Shown: positions 1 through 11,070, counted from the first letter of the stretch. The stretch: 64,000 nt of DNA from Sphingomonadaceae bacterium (GCA_947477745.1 CANJUF010000005.1:1-64000), one strand, 5' to 3'. Translations and numbers: made by a program. Notes: generated by a model not told the origin, from the sequence alone.

Positions 1-214
1 AAAGACATCCGCCGGGCGACGCGGCGGCATTTTTCAGCGGAAGACAAGATCAGGATCGTGCTGGAAGGCCTGCGTGGCGACGACAGTATCGCCGAGCTTT
101 GCCGCAAGGAGGGCATTGCCCAGAGCCTGTATTACGTGTGGTCGAAGGAGTTCATGGAGGCTGGCAAGCGCCGCCTGGCGGGCGACACCGCTCGTGCCGC
201 CACCACCGACGAGG
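1..214 (+). pseudogene. IS3-type transposase OrfA fragment (truncated at both ends in view)
   Basis: An open frame enters from the left edge and reads RRHFSAEDKIRIVLEGLRGD, then SIAELCRKEGIAQSLYYVW and GKRRLAGDTARAATTDEVKD. This is the N-terminal helix-turn-helix region of an IS3-family OrfA. In such proteins the EVKD segment is normally followed by a leucine-zipper stretch. Here the homology stops near base 214 and the sequence continues as comM in another frame. No OrfB and no terminal inverted repeat are visible, so this is a remnant and not a mobile element that could work on its own. The 5' part lies outside the window. Confidence 0.75.
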
Positions 215-514
215 TCAAGGATCGCCGCGCGGGTGGCGCGGGCGCGCGCGGTCCAGTCGGCGCGCTTTGCCGAAAGCCATGCGCGCACCAACGCCGAGCT
301 CGACGGCGATGCGCTGGAGAAATTCGCCACGCCTGACGAGCCGGGCCGCGCCCTGCTGATGCAGGCGGCCGAGGCGATGCGGCTGTCCGCGCGCGGCTAT
401 ACCCGGATGCTGCGCGTCGCCCGCACCGTCGCCGATCTGGCGGGCGCGCAGAGCATAGGCCGGGTCCATGTGGCGGAGGCGCTGTCCTATCGGCGGCAGG
501 TGCCGCGTGCCTGA
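215..514 (+). pseudogene. comM: comM/yifB 3' fragment (Mg-chelatase-like AAA ATPase C-terminus)
   Basis: Frame 2 reads SRIAARVARARAVQSARFAE, then RTNAELDG, SARGYTRMLRVARTVADLAG and VAEALSYRRQ before a TGA at 512-514. This is the conserved C-terminal lid/helical domain of ComM/YifB. ComM is a hexameric AAA+ helicase that drives branch migration during natural transformation. The AAA core with Walker A and B would lie upstream but is replaced by the transposase fragment, so about 100 residues of an approximately 500-residue protein remain. The junction is near bases 212-220. It cannot be functional as seen. Confidence 0.8.
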
Positions 515-697
515 CGTACCTCGATCAGCATCATGGTAACCAGCGCTCCGGTACGTCCGCTCGAGCTGGTCGATTTCACCGTGGACCGTCCGTTCGTGAT
601 CGTGCTTCGCGATCTTGAACAGCGCCAGGTGCTGTTTATTGGCCGGATCGCTGCGCCGGAGAAATATGACATGCCCGGCGGCGGCCAGGGCGAATGA
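515..697 (+). pseudogene. serpin C-terminal fragment
   Basis: Directly after the comM stop, in the same frame, the sequence reads IMVTSAPVRPLELVDFTVDR and then PFVIVLRDLEQRQVLFIGRI before TGA at 695-697. The pattern of a reactive-loop tail followed by VDF.VDRPF...RD....VLF.GR is the C-terminal signature of serpins, which are suicide serine-protease inhibitors. A serpin has about 400 residues; only about 55-60 remain and the N-terminal body is absent. The fragment abuts comM with no intergenic DNA, which suggests a deletion joined the two genes. An ATG at 533 could start a short peptide, but I see no reason to think it is made. Confidence 0.7.
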
Positions 698-698
698 A

Positions 699-1949
699 TT
701 AACCGGCCCCGATTGGGACTGCTGGCTCAAGCGGATCGACGCGCATACGGGGCAGCAGCAGCATCGTCCCCAAGGTCATCGCCAGATAAGTAATGAACAC
801 CGCATCGTATTCGCCCGAGATGTCGTGGATCAGGCCGAACAGCGGCGGCGAGGCAAAATTGAACACGAACAGCGCGAGGCCAAGCAGGCCGGACACCCTT
901 CCGACCACGCCCCGACCGAACACGCGCGGCACCAGATAACCCTGTGTCGGCAGCAAGGCCCCGCCAAAGAACCCGAGCATGAGCGCCCCGCAGGCGATCA
1001 GAACAAAGCCGCGCTCGGCAAAGATCAGGCAGCCATAGGCCGCGCAGGTTCCCAGCAGGGTCATCAACAAAAGCTTTCGCGGATCGGCCCGGTCGGCGAT
1101 GGCGGCATAACCCAGCTTGGCCACCACCCCCGCAATCGAATAGATCGAAAACAGGTAGGCGACATAGGTCGCATCGATGCCCTCGTCGGTCGCCATCGGC
1201 GCGATGTTGGTGATTACTCCGCGCATGGCGGAAAACACCACCGAGAGAATCAGGGCGAATATCCAGAAGGTGGGATCGGAAAGGATTTGCCGGTTGGTCA
1301 GGCCCGCGGCGGCAAGCGCATCGGCGTCGGCATGTTCGGGCTCCTCGTCGGCGCCGTCGGGGTGCAGGCCGACGTCGCTCGGGCGGTCGATCATCATCAG
1401 GACGCAGGGAAATACGATCAGCGCCAAGATGCCCGCGAACACGCGCAGGGCGGTGCGCCAGTCGAACGTATCGAGCAGAAACTGCGCCAGCAGCGGAAAC
1501 ACGAACCCGCCGACCGAAACGCCGGTCAGTGCGATACCCATCGCCCGGCCGCGCATCCCGGAAAACCAGCGTGCGACCAGCACCGTCATCGCCATGTTGC
1601 CGACGGTGAGCTGCGATGGCCCCATGAACAGGCCATAGACCACCATCACCTGCCAGAACTCGGTCACATAGGAGAGCGCGACGTAGCCCGCGGACAGCAG
1701 CACCCCGCCGACAGCCACGGTGAGGCGCAACGAGAACCGGTCCATCAGCGGGCCAAGCACAGGGCCCAGCAATGCCATGATCACCGCAATCACCGACATC
1801 GGCAGCATCAGCGTCATCCGGCTCGGGCCGAATTCGGTCAGCAGCGGTACCGAAAGGATGCCGAAGGTCACCGTCACCATCGAACCGACGGAAAGCAGCA
1901 CCAGCGCCAGCCAGACTTGCCGCCAGCCGAGCGTGAATTTTCCTGCCAC
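699..1949 (-). CDS. MFS transporter
   Basis: A 416-residue protein with about twelve hydrophobic segments, starting at a GTG after an AGGGGG-containing ribosome site. The loop between TM2 and TM3 (GPLMDRFSLRLTVAVGG) has the major facilitator pattern, and a charged stretch near the middle (PDGADEEPEHADADA) is the usual central cytoplasmic loop. It resembles monocarboxylate/OFA-type permeases. It is the last gene of a minus-strand operon, 12 bases after the LLM oxidoreductase and downstream of an alpha/beta hydrolase. Import or export of the compound handled by those enzymes is therefore likely, but the substrate cannot be read from sequence. Confidence 0.88.
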   Translation of the reverse strand: MAGKFTLGWRQVWLALVLLSVGSMVTVTFGILSVPLLTEFGPSRMTLMLPMSVIAVIMALLGPVLGPLMDRFSLRLTVAVGGVLLSAGYVALSYVTEFWQVMVVYGLFMGPSQLTVGNMAMTVLVARWFSGMRGRAMGIALTGVSVGGFVFPLLAQFLLDTFDWRTALRVFAGILALIVFPCVLMMIDRPSDVGLHPDGADEEPEHADADALAAAGLTNRQILSDPTFWIFALILSVVFSAMRGVITNIAPMATDEGIDATYVAYLFSIYSIAGVVAKLGYAAIADRADPRKLLLMTLLGTCAAYGCLIFAERGFVLIACGALMLGFFGGALLPTQGYLVPRVFGRGVVGRVSGLLGLALFVFNFASPPLFGLIHDISGEYDAVFITYLAMTLGTMLLLPRMRVDPLEPAVPIGAG

Positions 1950-1961
1950 CTCGCGTGCCCC

Positions 1962-3059
1962 CTAATCCCCCTCTGCCATGGGCCAGCCGGCGGACTTGCG
2001 CAAGGCGGGCATCACTTCGCACGTGAACAGCGCATCCTGCGCTGCCGATCGCTCGCCGGGATAGAGGCCGGGCCCGACGACAACGAAGCGCTCGATGCCC
2101 ATGGCGACAAGATCAAGCAGATGGCGCGTCACCTGATCGGGGTTTCCGACCACCGCAAAGTCGCGCACGAACTGTGCCGAAAGGCTGCCTCCGGCGATGC
2201 GGTCGGCACCGCTCATGTCGCTGTGGCGGGTCATGTCATAGCCCTTCCTGACCGCTTCGAGATTGCGCGCGGCCTCGGCGTCTTGCGGCCCGACCTGCCT
2301 GCCCTCGATAACCTGAAAGCGGGCCAGTGGCGGGGCGATCAGCATGGCCGCGTCCATCGCCGCTTCGGGATCGGTATCGCATACCACCACGATCTGCGCG
2401 CCGTAGCTCGGCGGATGTGTGCCTTCTTCCTGCGCCGCCCGCGCAGTGCCGAGCGCCCATCCCAGCCGTTCCCTGGAGGCGCCGACGCTGAAGGTGACAC
2501 GTTCCGCAAGCCGCGCGCCCATGGCGATGACCTTGGGACCAGTGGCGGCGACATCGAGCGGCACCTTGGCGAGGCTTTGCGGCATCCAGTTCAGGCGCAC
2601 CGCCTCGGGCCGCTCGCCCAGATGCAGCGCCGCGAGCGGCGGCGCATCGCCCGAAGGCCCGTACTCGCCGAAAGGTATTTCGCCGCCGGAGAGCAATGTC
2701 TGCAGATGCACGAGCGCGCGCTCGAACTGGCGCGTACCCATCGGCGCATGGCCGAGATAGGCATGCGCCGAATCGCCCCTGCCGATGCCCAGCACGGCGC
2801 GGCCCGCCGAGATCGCCTGCACCGTGACCGCCGCGCCGGCCGTCACCGCCAGATTGCGGGTCAGCGGATTGGTCACCCCGGTAGAGAGCTTCAGCTTTTC
2901 GGTGGCACTGGCCCAGACCCCCATGTGCGCCCACGGATCGGCGCTGAGGCACTGCGAGTCCATGAACATCTGGCCATCCCAGCCCTGCGCCTCGATGGCC
3001 TGGGCCTCGCGCGCCGATGCGCCGAAATTGGCCCCGCCGGCCCGCCAGATTTCCAGCAT
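1962..3059 (-). CDS. LLM-class (luciferase-like) flavin-dependent oxidoreductase
   Basis: A 365-residue protein of the bacterial luciferase-like superfamily (TIM barrel using FMN or F420). Family signs include the early strand-helix MLEIWRAGGANFGASAREAQ, the LKLSTGVTNPLTRN segment, GRAVLGIGRGDSAHAYLG, and the late FAVVGNPDQVTRHL segment, where these proteins carry an oxidoreductase loop. The ATG at 3059 is preceded by GGGAGCGG. It follows the hydrolase gene by 51 bases and precedes the MFS gene by 12, so the three are probably co-transcribed. The role is probably oxidation or reduction of a catabolic substrate; the cofactor and substrate are unknown. Confidence 0.85.
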   Translation of the reverse strand: MLEIWRAGGANFGASAREAQAIEAQGWDGQMFMDSQCLSADPWAHMGVWASATEKLKLSTGVTNPLTRNLAVTAGAAVTVQAISAGRAVLGIGRGDSAHAYLGHAPMGTRQFERALVHLQTLLSGGEIPFGEYGPSGDAPPLAALHLGERPEAVRLNWMPQSLAKVPLDVAATGPKVIAMGARLAERVTFSVGASRERLGWALGTARAAQEEGTHPPSYGAQIVVVCDTDPEAAMDAAMLIAPPLARFQVIEGRQVGPQDAEAARNLEAVRKGYDMTRHSDMSGADRIAGGSLSAQFVRDFAVVGNPDQVTRHLLDLVAMGIERFVVVGPGLYPGERSAAQDALFTCEVMPALRKSAGWPMAEGD

Positions 3060-3110
3060 GTCGCCGCTCCCTTTTGCCGGGGAGCAGCTTCGGACGGGCG
3101 AGCTAGCGCG

Positions 3111-3872
3111 TCAATCGTCGTGATCGAGCTGGCGCAGTACCTCGGCGATAACCTTCGGATCGCAGGCGAAGCCCAAGTGCGTGCAGCGCAGCGCCACGGC
3201 GCGGTCGCGCTCGTGCGGCCACCCCGCCGCTGAACGAGGGTGGACCACGCCGTCGCGCGGGCTCCACAGCGCGATCGTCGGCACCGGCGGCTTGGGCGAT
3301 TGATCAAGCTCGAACGGCGGATCGTCGACCGCCCGGCCAGTCACGAAATGGTATGCGCGCCACGCGTTGTTGGCGTGCGGATCGCCGGAGAACGGCGTGC
3401 CGAGAGTCACGACCCGCGCCACCTGTTCCGGCTGCCGGCTGGCAATTTCGCGCGCGAACAATCCGCCAAGGCTCCAACCGACCAGCGCCACCGGCGCGCC
3501 GTGGCTGCGCGACAGCCGCTCCACCCTGCGCTGCAGCCAGGCAAAATTCTCGGAAGTCGGTCCCAGGTTGAAGCCCAGCCCCCAGTCCTCGACCAGATGA
3601 CCCGCCCGGCTCAACGCGACTTGCATCGGGCGCATGCGGCGCGGGTGCGAGAAGAAGCCAGGCAACAGCATGACCGGCTGGGGACGCGCTGCTTTAGGAA
3701 ATGTCTGGCGCGCTGCCAGCACGCGGGGACGGGAGAGCGCGCCCATTTCGCCCAGCAGCAGGCGGGCCGGGGGACCACTGACGCCGGCGGGCGCTGGCAG
3801 GCGCGCCAGACCGGCGCGGCGCGAAAGCTCGCTCAGCCGCTTGCCTGCCCTGTCCGCCAGCCTTGTCACCAT
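3111..3872 (-). CDS. alpha/beta hydrolase
   Basis: A 253-residue serine hydrolase. PVMLLPGFFSHPRRM is the first strand and oxyanion loop, and ALVGWSLGGLFAREIA holds the nucleophile elbow (G-W-S-L-G). Later WSPRDGVVHPRS and CTHLGFACDP supply the expected acid and histidine regions. The open frame runs far upstream across the antisense strand of the next gene. I place the start at the ATG at 3872 because homology to the fold begins soon after and the remainder is antisense. It is first in the operon with the LLM oxidoreductase and MFS transporter, and esterase or lactonase activity is plausible. The divergent neighbour at 4035 is a ketosteroid-dehydrogenase-like enzyme. Confidence 0.82.
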   Translation of the reverse strand: MVTRLADRAGKRLSELSRRAGLARLPAPAGVSGPPARLLLGEMGALSRPRVLAARQTFPKAARPQPVMLLPGFFSHPRRMRPMQVALSRAGHLVEDWGLGFNLGPTSENFAWLQRRVERLSRSHGAPVALVGWSLGGLFAREIASRQPEQVARVVTLGTPFSGDPHANNAWRAYHFVTGRAVDDPPFELDQSPKPPVPTIALWSPRDGVVHPRSAAGWPHERDRAVALRCTHLGFACDPKVIAEVLRQLDHDD

Positions 3873-4034
3873 CGCGCCATCCTTCGCATGCGCCGCCAAT
3901 CCGCAATGATTGCATGGGCGGGATGAACACCGGGTTTCTGCGCGCGCGATTCTCGACTCTTGCACACCGCCGCATCGCAGACCATGCTTGCGCCAGAACA
4001 TGCGCGGGTAAACCGCAGGGCGGGAGAGTGGGAT

Positions 4035-5696
4035 ATGGACGAGGAATTCGATTTCGTGATCGTGGGCAGCGGCGGCGGCTCGATGAGCGCGGCGCTGGTG
4101 ATGCGCGAAGCAGGCAAGAGTGTTCTGATCCTTGAGAAGACCCCCTTGGTCGGCGGATCGACCGCGAAGTCGGGCGGTGTGATGTGGATCCCCAACAACC
4201 GCTTCAATGCCGCCGAAGGGATCGAGGACAGCCTCGAGAAGGCCGAACTCTATCTCAATTCGGTGGTCGAGGCGCAGCCCGGCGATGCACCGGGCACCAG
4301 CCGCGAAAAGCGCCGCACCTACATCATCGAAGCCAACGCGATGATCGATTACCTGATGAAGAAGGGCGTGCCTTTCGAGAAAGCGCCCAAGTGGCCCGAC
4401 TATTACGACGACCGGCCCGGCGGCATGCTCAGCCGCACCGTCCATGCCAAGCTGTTCAACGTCAATGAATTGGGCGAATGGAAGCACAAGCTGCGTCCGA
4501 ACTCGTTTCCCTATCCGCTGCCGATCTTCGACGGGGTGATGCTGCCGCTGATCAAGCGTTCGTGGACCGCGCGGCGGCTGGCGGTGACGATGACGCTGCG
4601 CAACTTCTTCGGCAAGCTGACCGGCAAGAAGTGGGTGACGGCGGGCGCGGCGCTGCAGGGCCGGATGCTCCAGGCCGCGCTCAAGGCGGGCGCCGACATC
4701 CGCACCGAGGCTCCGGTGAAGGAAATCCTGCTCGAAAACGGCGCGGTCACCGGGATCTTGACGGAAAAGGACGGCAAGCCCTGGCGCGTCGGCGCGCGGC
4801 TGGGCGTGCTGCTCAATGCCGGCGGCTTCGCCTGGAATCAGGAAATGCGCGACCAGTACATCCCGCATACCCGCAAGGAATGGACTCACACCGGCGAGGG
4901 CGACACCGGCGATATGCACAAGGAACTGATGCGGATCGGCGCCGCCATGGGCCAGATGGAAGAGATGGTCGGCAACCAGATGTTCATGTCGCCCACCGGC
5001 GGCCCGGTCGGCGCGCAGATGCAGCTCGCCAAGCCGCATGCTTTCATGGTCGACCAGACCGGCCAACGCTACATGAACGAGGGCGGCTCCTACATGCTGT
5101 TCTGCCAGGAGATGCTCGAACGCCACAAGACCGTGCCCGCCGTGCCAAGCTGGGTAATCATGGATGACCAGTTCAAGCGCTGGCACATGATGGCTGATTC
5201 GATGCCCGGATCGAAAAAGCCTGCCGAATGGTTCAGCTCGGGCTTCCTCAAGACCGCGCCGACGATCGAGGGGCTGGCCAAGGAGATCGGCGTCGATCCC
5301 GCGACGCTCAAGGCGACCACCGAACGCTTCAACACTTTCGCCCGCAACGGCAAGGATGAGGATTTCGGCCGCGGCGACCGTGAATACGACAAGTGGCTGG
5401 GCGATCACACGCACGGCCCCAACCCGGCGCTGGGAACCGTGGAAGAAGGTCCGTTCTACGCCATGCAGATCGTCCCCGGCGATGTCGGCACCTTCGGCGG
5501 CGCTGTGACAGACAGCAGCGCGCGGGTGCTGCGCGAGGACGGCACGCCGATCCAGGGGCTGTATGCCACCGGCACGACCAGCGCGGCGGTGATGGGGCGC
5601 ACTTATCCCGGCGCGGGCTGCTCGGTGGGGCCAAGCCTTACTTTCGGCTTCATCGCCGCCAAGCACGCGGCGGGGCTGGGCAACCAGGCACTCTAA
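4035..5696 (+). CDS. FAD-dependent 3-ketosteroid delta-1-dehydrogenase-like oxidoreductase
   Basis: A 553-residue flavoprotein. The N-terminus DEEFDFVIVGSGGGSMSAAL is a Rossmann dinucleotide fold, followed by LEKTPLVGGSTAKSGGVMWI, typical of the KstD/fumarate-reductase FAD family. The C-terminal GLYATGTTSAAVMGRTYPGA region closes the FAD site. KstD enzymes introduce a double bond into ring A of 3-ketosteroids, and related enzymes act on other cyclic ketones. I chose the ATG at 4035, with GGGAGAG upstream; the open frame reaches back to 3960, but no fold residues lie there. An EthD-type gene follows after 23 bases and is probably co-transcribed. A steroid substrate is inferred from family only. 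Confidence 0.85.
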   Translation: MDEEFDFVIVGSGGGSMSAALVMREAGKSVLILEKTPLVGGSTAKSGGVMWIPNNRFNAAEGIEDSLEKAELYLNSVVEAQPGDAPGTSREKRRTYIIEANAMIDYLMKKGVPFEKAPKWPDYYDDRPGGMLSRTVHAKLFNVNELGEWKHKLRPNSFPYPLPIFDGVMLPLIKRSWTARRLAVTMTLRNFFGKLTGKKWVTAGAALQGRMLQAALKAGADIRTEAPVKEILLENGAVTGILTEKDGKPWRVGARLGVLLNAGGFAWNQEMRDQYIPHTRKEWTHTGEGDTGDMHKELMRIGAAMGQMEEMVGNQMFMSPTGGPVGAQMQLAKPHAFMVDQTGQRYMNEGGSYMLFCQEMLERHKTVPAVPSWVIMDDQFKRWHMMADSMPGSKKPAEWFSSGFLKTAPTIEGLAKEIGVDPATLKATTERFNTFARNGKDEDFGRGDREYDKWLGDHTHGPNPALGTVEEGPFYAMQIVPGDVGTFGGAVTDSSARVLREDGTPIQGLYATGTTSAAVMGRTYPGAGCSVGPSLTFGFIAAKHAAGLGNQAL

Positions 5697-5719
5697 GCGA
5701 GCACCGGGAGGGCGGCGCG

Positions 5720-6082
5720 ATGCTCAAGATGGTCTGCATGTTCAACCGCAAGTCCGGCCTCACCATGGCGGAGTTCAAGGCCTATTACGAAGAGCGCCAT
5801 GTGCCGCTCGTCACCGGGCTGCTCGCGAACTGGTGCGATTATCGCCGCAATTACCGGATGGAGGACGCCGAGCACCATGCGCCGCACGGCGACCCTGCCC
5901 GGCAGGCCGAGCACCTGTTCGACGTGATGACCGAAATCACTTACGAGAGCGAGGCCAAGTACCGCGCCACGATGGCGGCGCTCGCCGATCCCGAGATCGG
6001 CAAGCGGGTAGCGGAAGACGAGGCCAAGTTCATGGATCGCGCCAGCATGCGCGTCCATCTGGTCGAGGAATTTCGCACCTAG
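5720..6082 (+). CDS. EthD-domain protein
   Basis: A 120-residue protein with the EthD pattern: MVCMFNRKSGLTMAEFKAYY at the start, then EERHVPLV, and conserved aromatic and histidine residues in the middle. The EthD dimeric alpha+beta barrel occurs in ether-degradation clusters and in many aromatic and steroid catabolic operons, usually without a proven reaction. The ATG at 5720 is preceded by GGGAGGG. It sits 23 bases after the KstD-like gene, so an accessory role in the same pathway is likely. Confidence 0.8.
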   Translation: MLKMVCMFNRKSGLTMAEFKAYYEERHVPLVTGLLANWCDYRRNYRMEDAEHHAPHGDPARQAEHLFDVMTEITYESEAKYRATMAALADPEIGKRVAEDEAKFMDRASMRVHLVEEFRT

Positions 6083-6100
6083 GCCGGGACCAGACCGCGC

Positions 6101-6664
6101 TTACTTTGCTGCGGCAGCCGCGCAATCACCGGTGCGCTTCGAGACCATCTGCATGCCGATCGTGCTGTTGCCCATCGGCGAGGCAGGGTTGACCGTGTCG
6201 ATCTCGACAGTCACGTCCGAGCCCTGCTCGCCGACCGTGCCGGCCAGGGTGATCGTGCCCTTGCCTTCGGTCTTGCTTTCGCATTCGAGCAGCGCGTCGA
6301 GCTTGCCGCCCGACACGTCGAAGCGCTGATACTTGCACTCACCGTTCTTGCCGAGCTGGTTGAACATCTCCTGAAAGCCCTTGTCGGACATTTCCTTGGT
6401 AAGGCAGAACGAGGTGGTCTGCGCCTCGCTCATCGCCGCTTTCATCTGCTTGGCCACTTCGGGCGGCGCACTCGGCACCTCGAACTTGGTGATCTTCATG
6501 GTCTGGGTGTACTGGCCGGGCTCGGGACGATCGAGCTCGGCGGCTTCCTTCCGGGCCTCCTCCATCGTTTTGGGTCCCTTATCGGCTTGGTTGCAGCCTG
6601 CCAGCGCCGCCATCGACGCCAGAGCCACTATCGCCAGTGCCGCAGTTCCTGTCCGCATTGCCAT
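6101..6664 (-). CDS. DUF3617-type lipoprotein
   Basis: A 187-residue protein with a hydrophobic leader ending in LAGC, a lipobox, so it should be lipidated and anchored to a membrane. The mature part has the DUF3617 pattern: PGQYTQTMKITKFEVPS, then TTSFCLTKEMSDKGFQEMF, NGECKYQRFDVSGGKLDALL and a C-terminal GNSTIGMQMVSKRTGDC. Four mature cysteines probably make disulfides. Such proteins are common in sphingomonads and have no assigned reaction. It is convergent with the EthD gene, with 18 bases between the stops. Confidence 0.85.
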   Translation of the reverse strand: MAMRTGTAALAIVALASMAALAGCNQADKGPKTMEEARKEAAELDRPEPGQYTQTMKITKFEVPSAPPEVAKQMKAAMSEAQTTSFCLTKEMSDKGFQEMFNQLGKNGECKYQRFDVSGGKLDALLECESKTEGKGTITLAGTVGEQGSDVTVEIDTVNPASPMGNSTIGMQMVSKRTGDCAAAAAK

Positions 6665-6766
6665 CGCACGCCCCCTATTTCGCGATCCTCGATATTCGCT
6701 ATCGAATGGGGGCTAGCCTAGCCGCGCCTCAAGTTGCCGCCAAGGAATTGTTGCGGGTTGAATTTA

Positions 6767-8599
6767 TCAGCGGTCACTGCGGCCCTTGCCCTGACCACCT
6801 TGGCCGCGCTGACCGCCCTGTCCGCCCTGCCCACACTGCTCGCTCGCCGCGAACGACTGGGCCTGCTGCTGGCGCTGAGCCTGTTGCTGGCGTTGCTCGC
6901 TAACCTGCTGCTGGCGCTGGGCTTGCTGCTGGCGCTGTTCGTTTGCCTGCTGACGCCGGGCATCCTGTTGCTGGCGCTGTTCGTTTGCCTGCTGGCGGCG
7001 AACATCCTGTTGACGGCGATCGGCCTGCTGCTGGCGCTCGGCCCGCGCTTGCTGTGCGCGCTGGCTGTTAACCTGCTGCTGGCGGCGCTCGGCTCGTTGC
7101 TGCCCTGCCTGCCGCCTGCGCTGGACATCGGCCTGGCCGCGCTCGGAGCGAACCCGCTCCTGCCGGACAGCGCGCTGCTGGCGAACCTCTCGCGGCTGGC
7201 GCGCCTCGCCTTGCAGACGGTCGGACTGGCGATCGCGGTTCGCCTTCTGCTGACGCTCGGCTCGCACGTCGGCCTGCCGCTCGCTACCGGCACCGCGCGA
7301 GGCATTGCCCTGCACGCGAAGGGCATCCTCGCGCTGAGGGCCAACCATGCGGACGCGCTCTCCAGCGCCGCGCTCGATCCTGCCACGCTCCGAGCCGCCA
7401 CGCTCGGCCTTGCCGCGCTCAAGCCGGGCCACGCGCGCCGCGCCGCGTTCGCGGATTTCGAGCGCAGCCTGCTGCAGCGTGGCCTTGTGCGGGTTGCCCT
7501 TCGTGCGCAATTCGCGGCCAGGCTGCGGCGCGGGGGTGCGATAGCCCTCGTCCTGCCACGCGGCGAAGCGCTTTGCCGCATAAGTGCGAGCAATCCGCTC
7601 GCGCTGCCAGTGCTCACCGGCAGCCTTGTCGTACCGCTTGTTCCAGTCGCGCCAGCCGGGGGCCCAGTTGCGCGCGCGGTCCCAGACCTGCTGGTCCGCG
7701 ATCACAGCCGCGCTGCGCTGCTGCCACAGCGGAGCCGCCACGCCGTAGCGCTTGGCGCCCCTGCCGGTCTCGTAAAGCGTCACGCCGCGATCGTAATAGG
7801 AGGACGCGGCCTGGCGCAGCCGCAAGGCGCGGTCGCGATTGAGCACGCGGCCGTAGCTGTCGTAAATCACCACCAGCCGGTCGTCGCTGTAGCCATAGGT
7901 GTAAAGTGGATCGCGAACCAGGAACGGGTAAGCGGCCTCGGGTGCATAGTAGTAATAGCGGTAGCCGCTGGGCAAGGGCTCGGCATAGCGGACATAGCGA
8001 TCTTCAGTGACCCAGACCCACGGCTCGACCCCGCTGTAATCGAAATAATAGTCGGGCGGGGAATTGCCGATCACGCCGCCGAGCACTGCGGCAAGCGCCA
8101 GCAGGGCATAGGTTCCGGTATCGGGCGAGCGATCGTACCAGTCGAGGCCCTGCGAGCCGTAATAGGCCTGCTCGAAATAAGGGCTGTCGTAGTAGCCTTC
8201 CTCGTAAGCGGCTTCCTCGTAATAGCCGCCGTCATAATAGCCGTTATCGTAGTAACCGCCGTCGTCATGGCCATCGCCGTAGCTGGCGAACTGCGGCGCA
8301 TCGTAATTGTAATCGTCGGGATAATCCCACGCGGGCGCATAGGCTCTGCGAGCCGGAGCGCGGGCGACAAGCGGCTGCGCGGCGCTGAGCGGCGCCCAGT
8401 CGCCGTAAACGTCGGCCGGAGCGGATTGCAGCGAACTGTCGAACCCGCCCATCGGCCAGTCGAACGGACCGGAAATTTCGCTCAGCTTGAACTCCCCGGT
8501 ATCGCCGGTGGCTGTATCGTCCGGCCCGCAGGCTCCAAGAGCCAGCGCCAGTGCGACCGCGCTGGTTGCGCCGAGCGCCTTGCGCAGTGAGTAACCCAT
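6767..8599 (-). CDS. large lipoprotein with Tyr-rich head and Gln/Arg-rich repetitive tail
   Basis: A 610-residue protein starting MGYSLRKALGATSAVALALA with lipobox LGAC. Residues after about 90 form a tyrosine/glycine/acid-rich stretch (DDGGYYDNGYYDGGYYEEA). A hydrophobic segment, ALLALAAVLGGVIGN, and a folded-looking middle follow. The last 200 residues are almost entirely Q, R, A and E, with repeats such as RRQQANEQRQQQ, and it ends in a G/Q-rich stretch. I chose the ATG at 8599, which has GAAAGGAATTC before it; the frame is open further upstream but lacks a signal there. I recognise no enzyme domain. A cell-surface or periplasmic structural role is only a guess. Confidence 0.8.
   Translation of the reverse strand: MGYSLRKALGATSAVALALALGACGPDDTATGDTGEFKLSEISGPFDWPMGGFDSSLQSAPADVYGDWAPLSAAQPLVARAPARRAYAPAWDYPDDYNYDAPQFASYGDGHDDGGYYDNGYYDGGYYEEAAYEEGYYDSPYFEQAYYGSQGLDWYDRSPDTGTYALLALAAVLGGVIGNSPPDYYFDYSGVEPWVWVTEDRYVRYAEPLPSGYRYYYYAPEAAYPFLVRDPLYTYGYSDDRLVVIYDSYGRVLNRDRALRLRQAASSYYDRGVTLYETGRGAKRYGVAAPLWQQRSAAVIADQQVWDRARNWAPGWRDWNKRYDKAAGEHWQRERIARTYAAKRFAAWQDEGYRTPAPQPGRELRTKGNPHKATLQQAALEIRERGAARVARLERGKAERGGSERGRIERGAGERVRMVGPQREDALRVQGNASRGAGSERQADVRAERQQKANRDRQSDRLQGEARQPREVRQQRAVRQERVRSERGQADVQRRRQAGQQRAERRQQQVNSQRAQQARAERQQQADRRQQDVRRQQANEQRQQQDARRQQANEQRQQQAQRQQQVSEQRQQQAQRQQQAQSFAASEQCGQGGQGGQRGQGGQGKGRSDR
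6928..7011 (-). repeat. 42-bp tandem repeat inside the Gln/Arg-rich tail
   Basis: A 25-base core (6928-6952) recurs exactly at 6970-6994, 42 bases on, and encodes the repeated QQQ-x-x-RRQQANEQR unit of the lipoprotein tail. Shorter CTGCTGGCG-type units continue on both sides from about 6850 to 7110. The array could change length by slippage. Confidence 0.8.
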
Positions 8600-8831
8600 G
8601 TGAATTCCTTTCCGGCCCCAACCTGCGGGGCCGCACGCATTTGCGACTGATGGTCCGGAGCTTAGCCAAGGCCGATTGAACCCGCCGTGTTCCGCCCGTT
8701 CATCGGGGCTTTTGGCTGGCGCGGCAGGCTGTGCCGGGCTTGCGGCGGTGTGAACTGGCGCGGCCTCTGCGTGCAAACCATGCAACCGGGCGGAAGTTGC
8801 GGCGCGCGCCCGCCTGCCCCATATTCGCGCC

Positions 8832-11024
<2,193 letters not shown>

Positions 11025-11070
11025 GATGCTGCCTGTGGATAACTACAGTAATTTTGAATGTTCTTCCCAC

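Noticed and set aside
615..3233. Open frame of 872 codons on the plus strand
   Set aside because: It is antisense to the MFS and LLM genes, is rich in His, Gln and Arg, and resembles no protein; it reflects GC-rich codon bias.
3873..5666. Upstream extension of the alpha/beta hydrolase to 851 residues
   Set aside because: The extra part is antisense to the KstD-like gene; the fold begins only after 3872.
6850..7110. CRISPR or satellite array
   Set aside because: The repeats are coding, in frame with the lipoprotein tail, and without spacers.
6734..8590. Leucine-rich open frame of 618 codons on the plus strand
   Set aside because: It is the mirror of the Gln/Arg-rich lipoprotein gene; CAG/CTG bias explains the leucines and it lacks a ribosome site.
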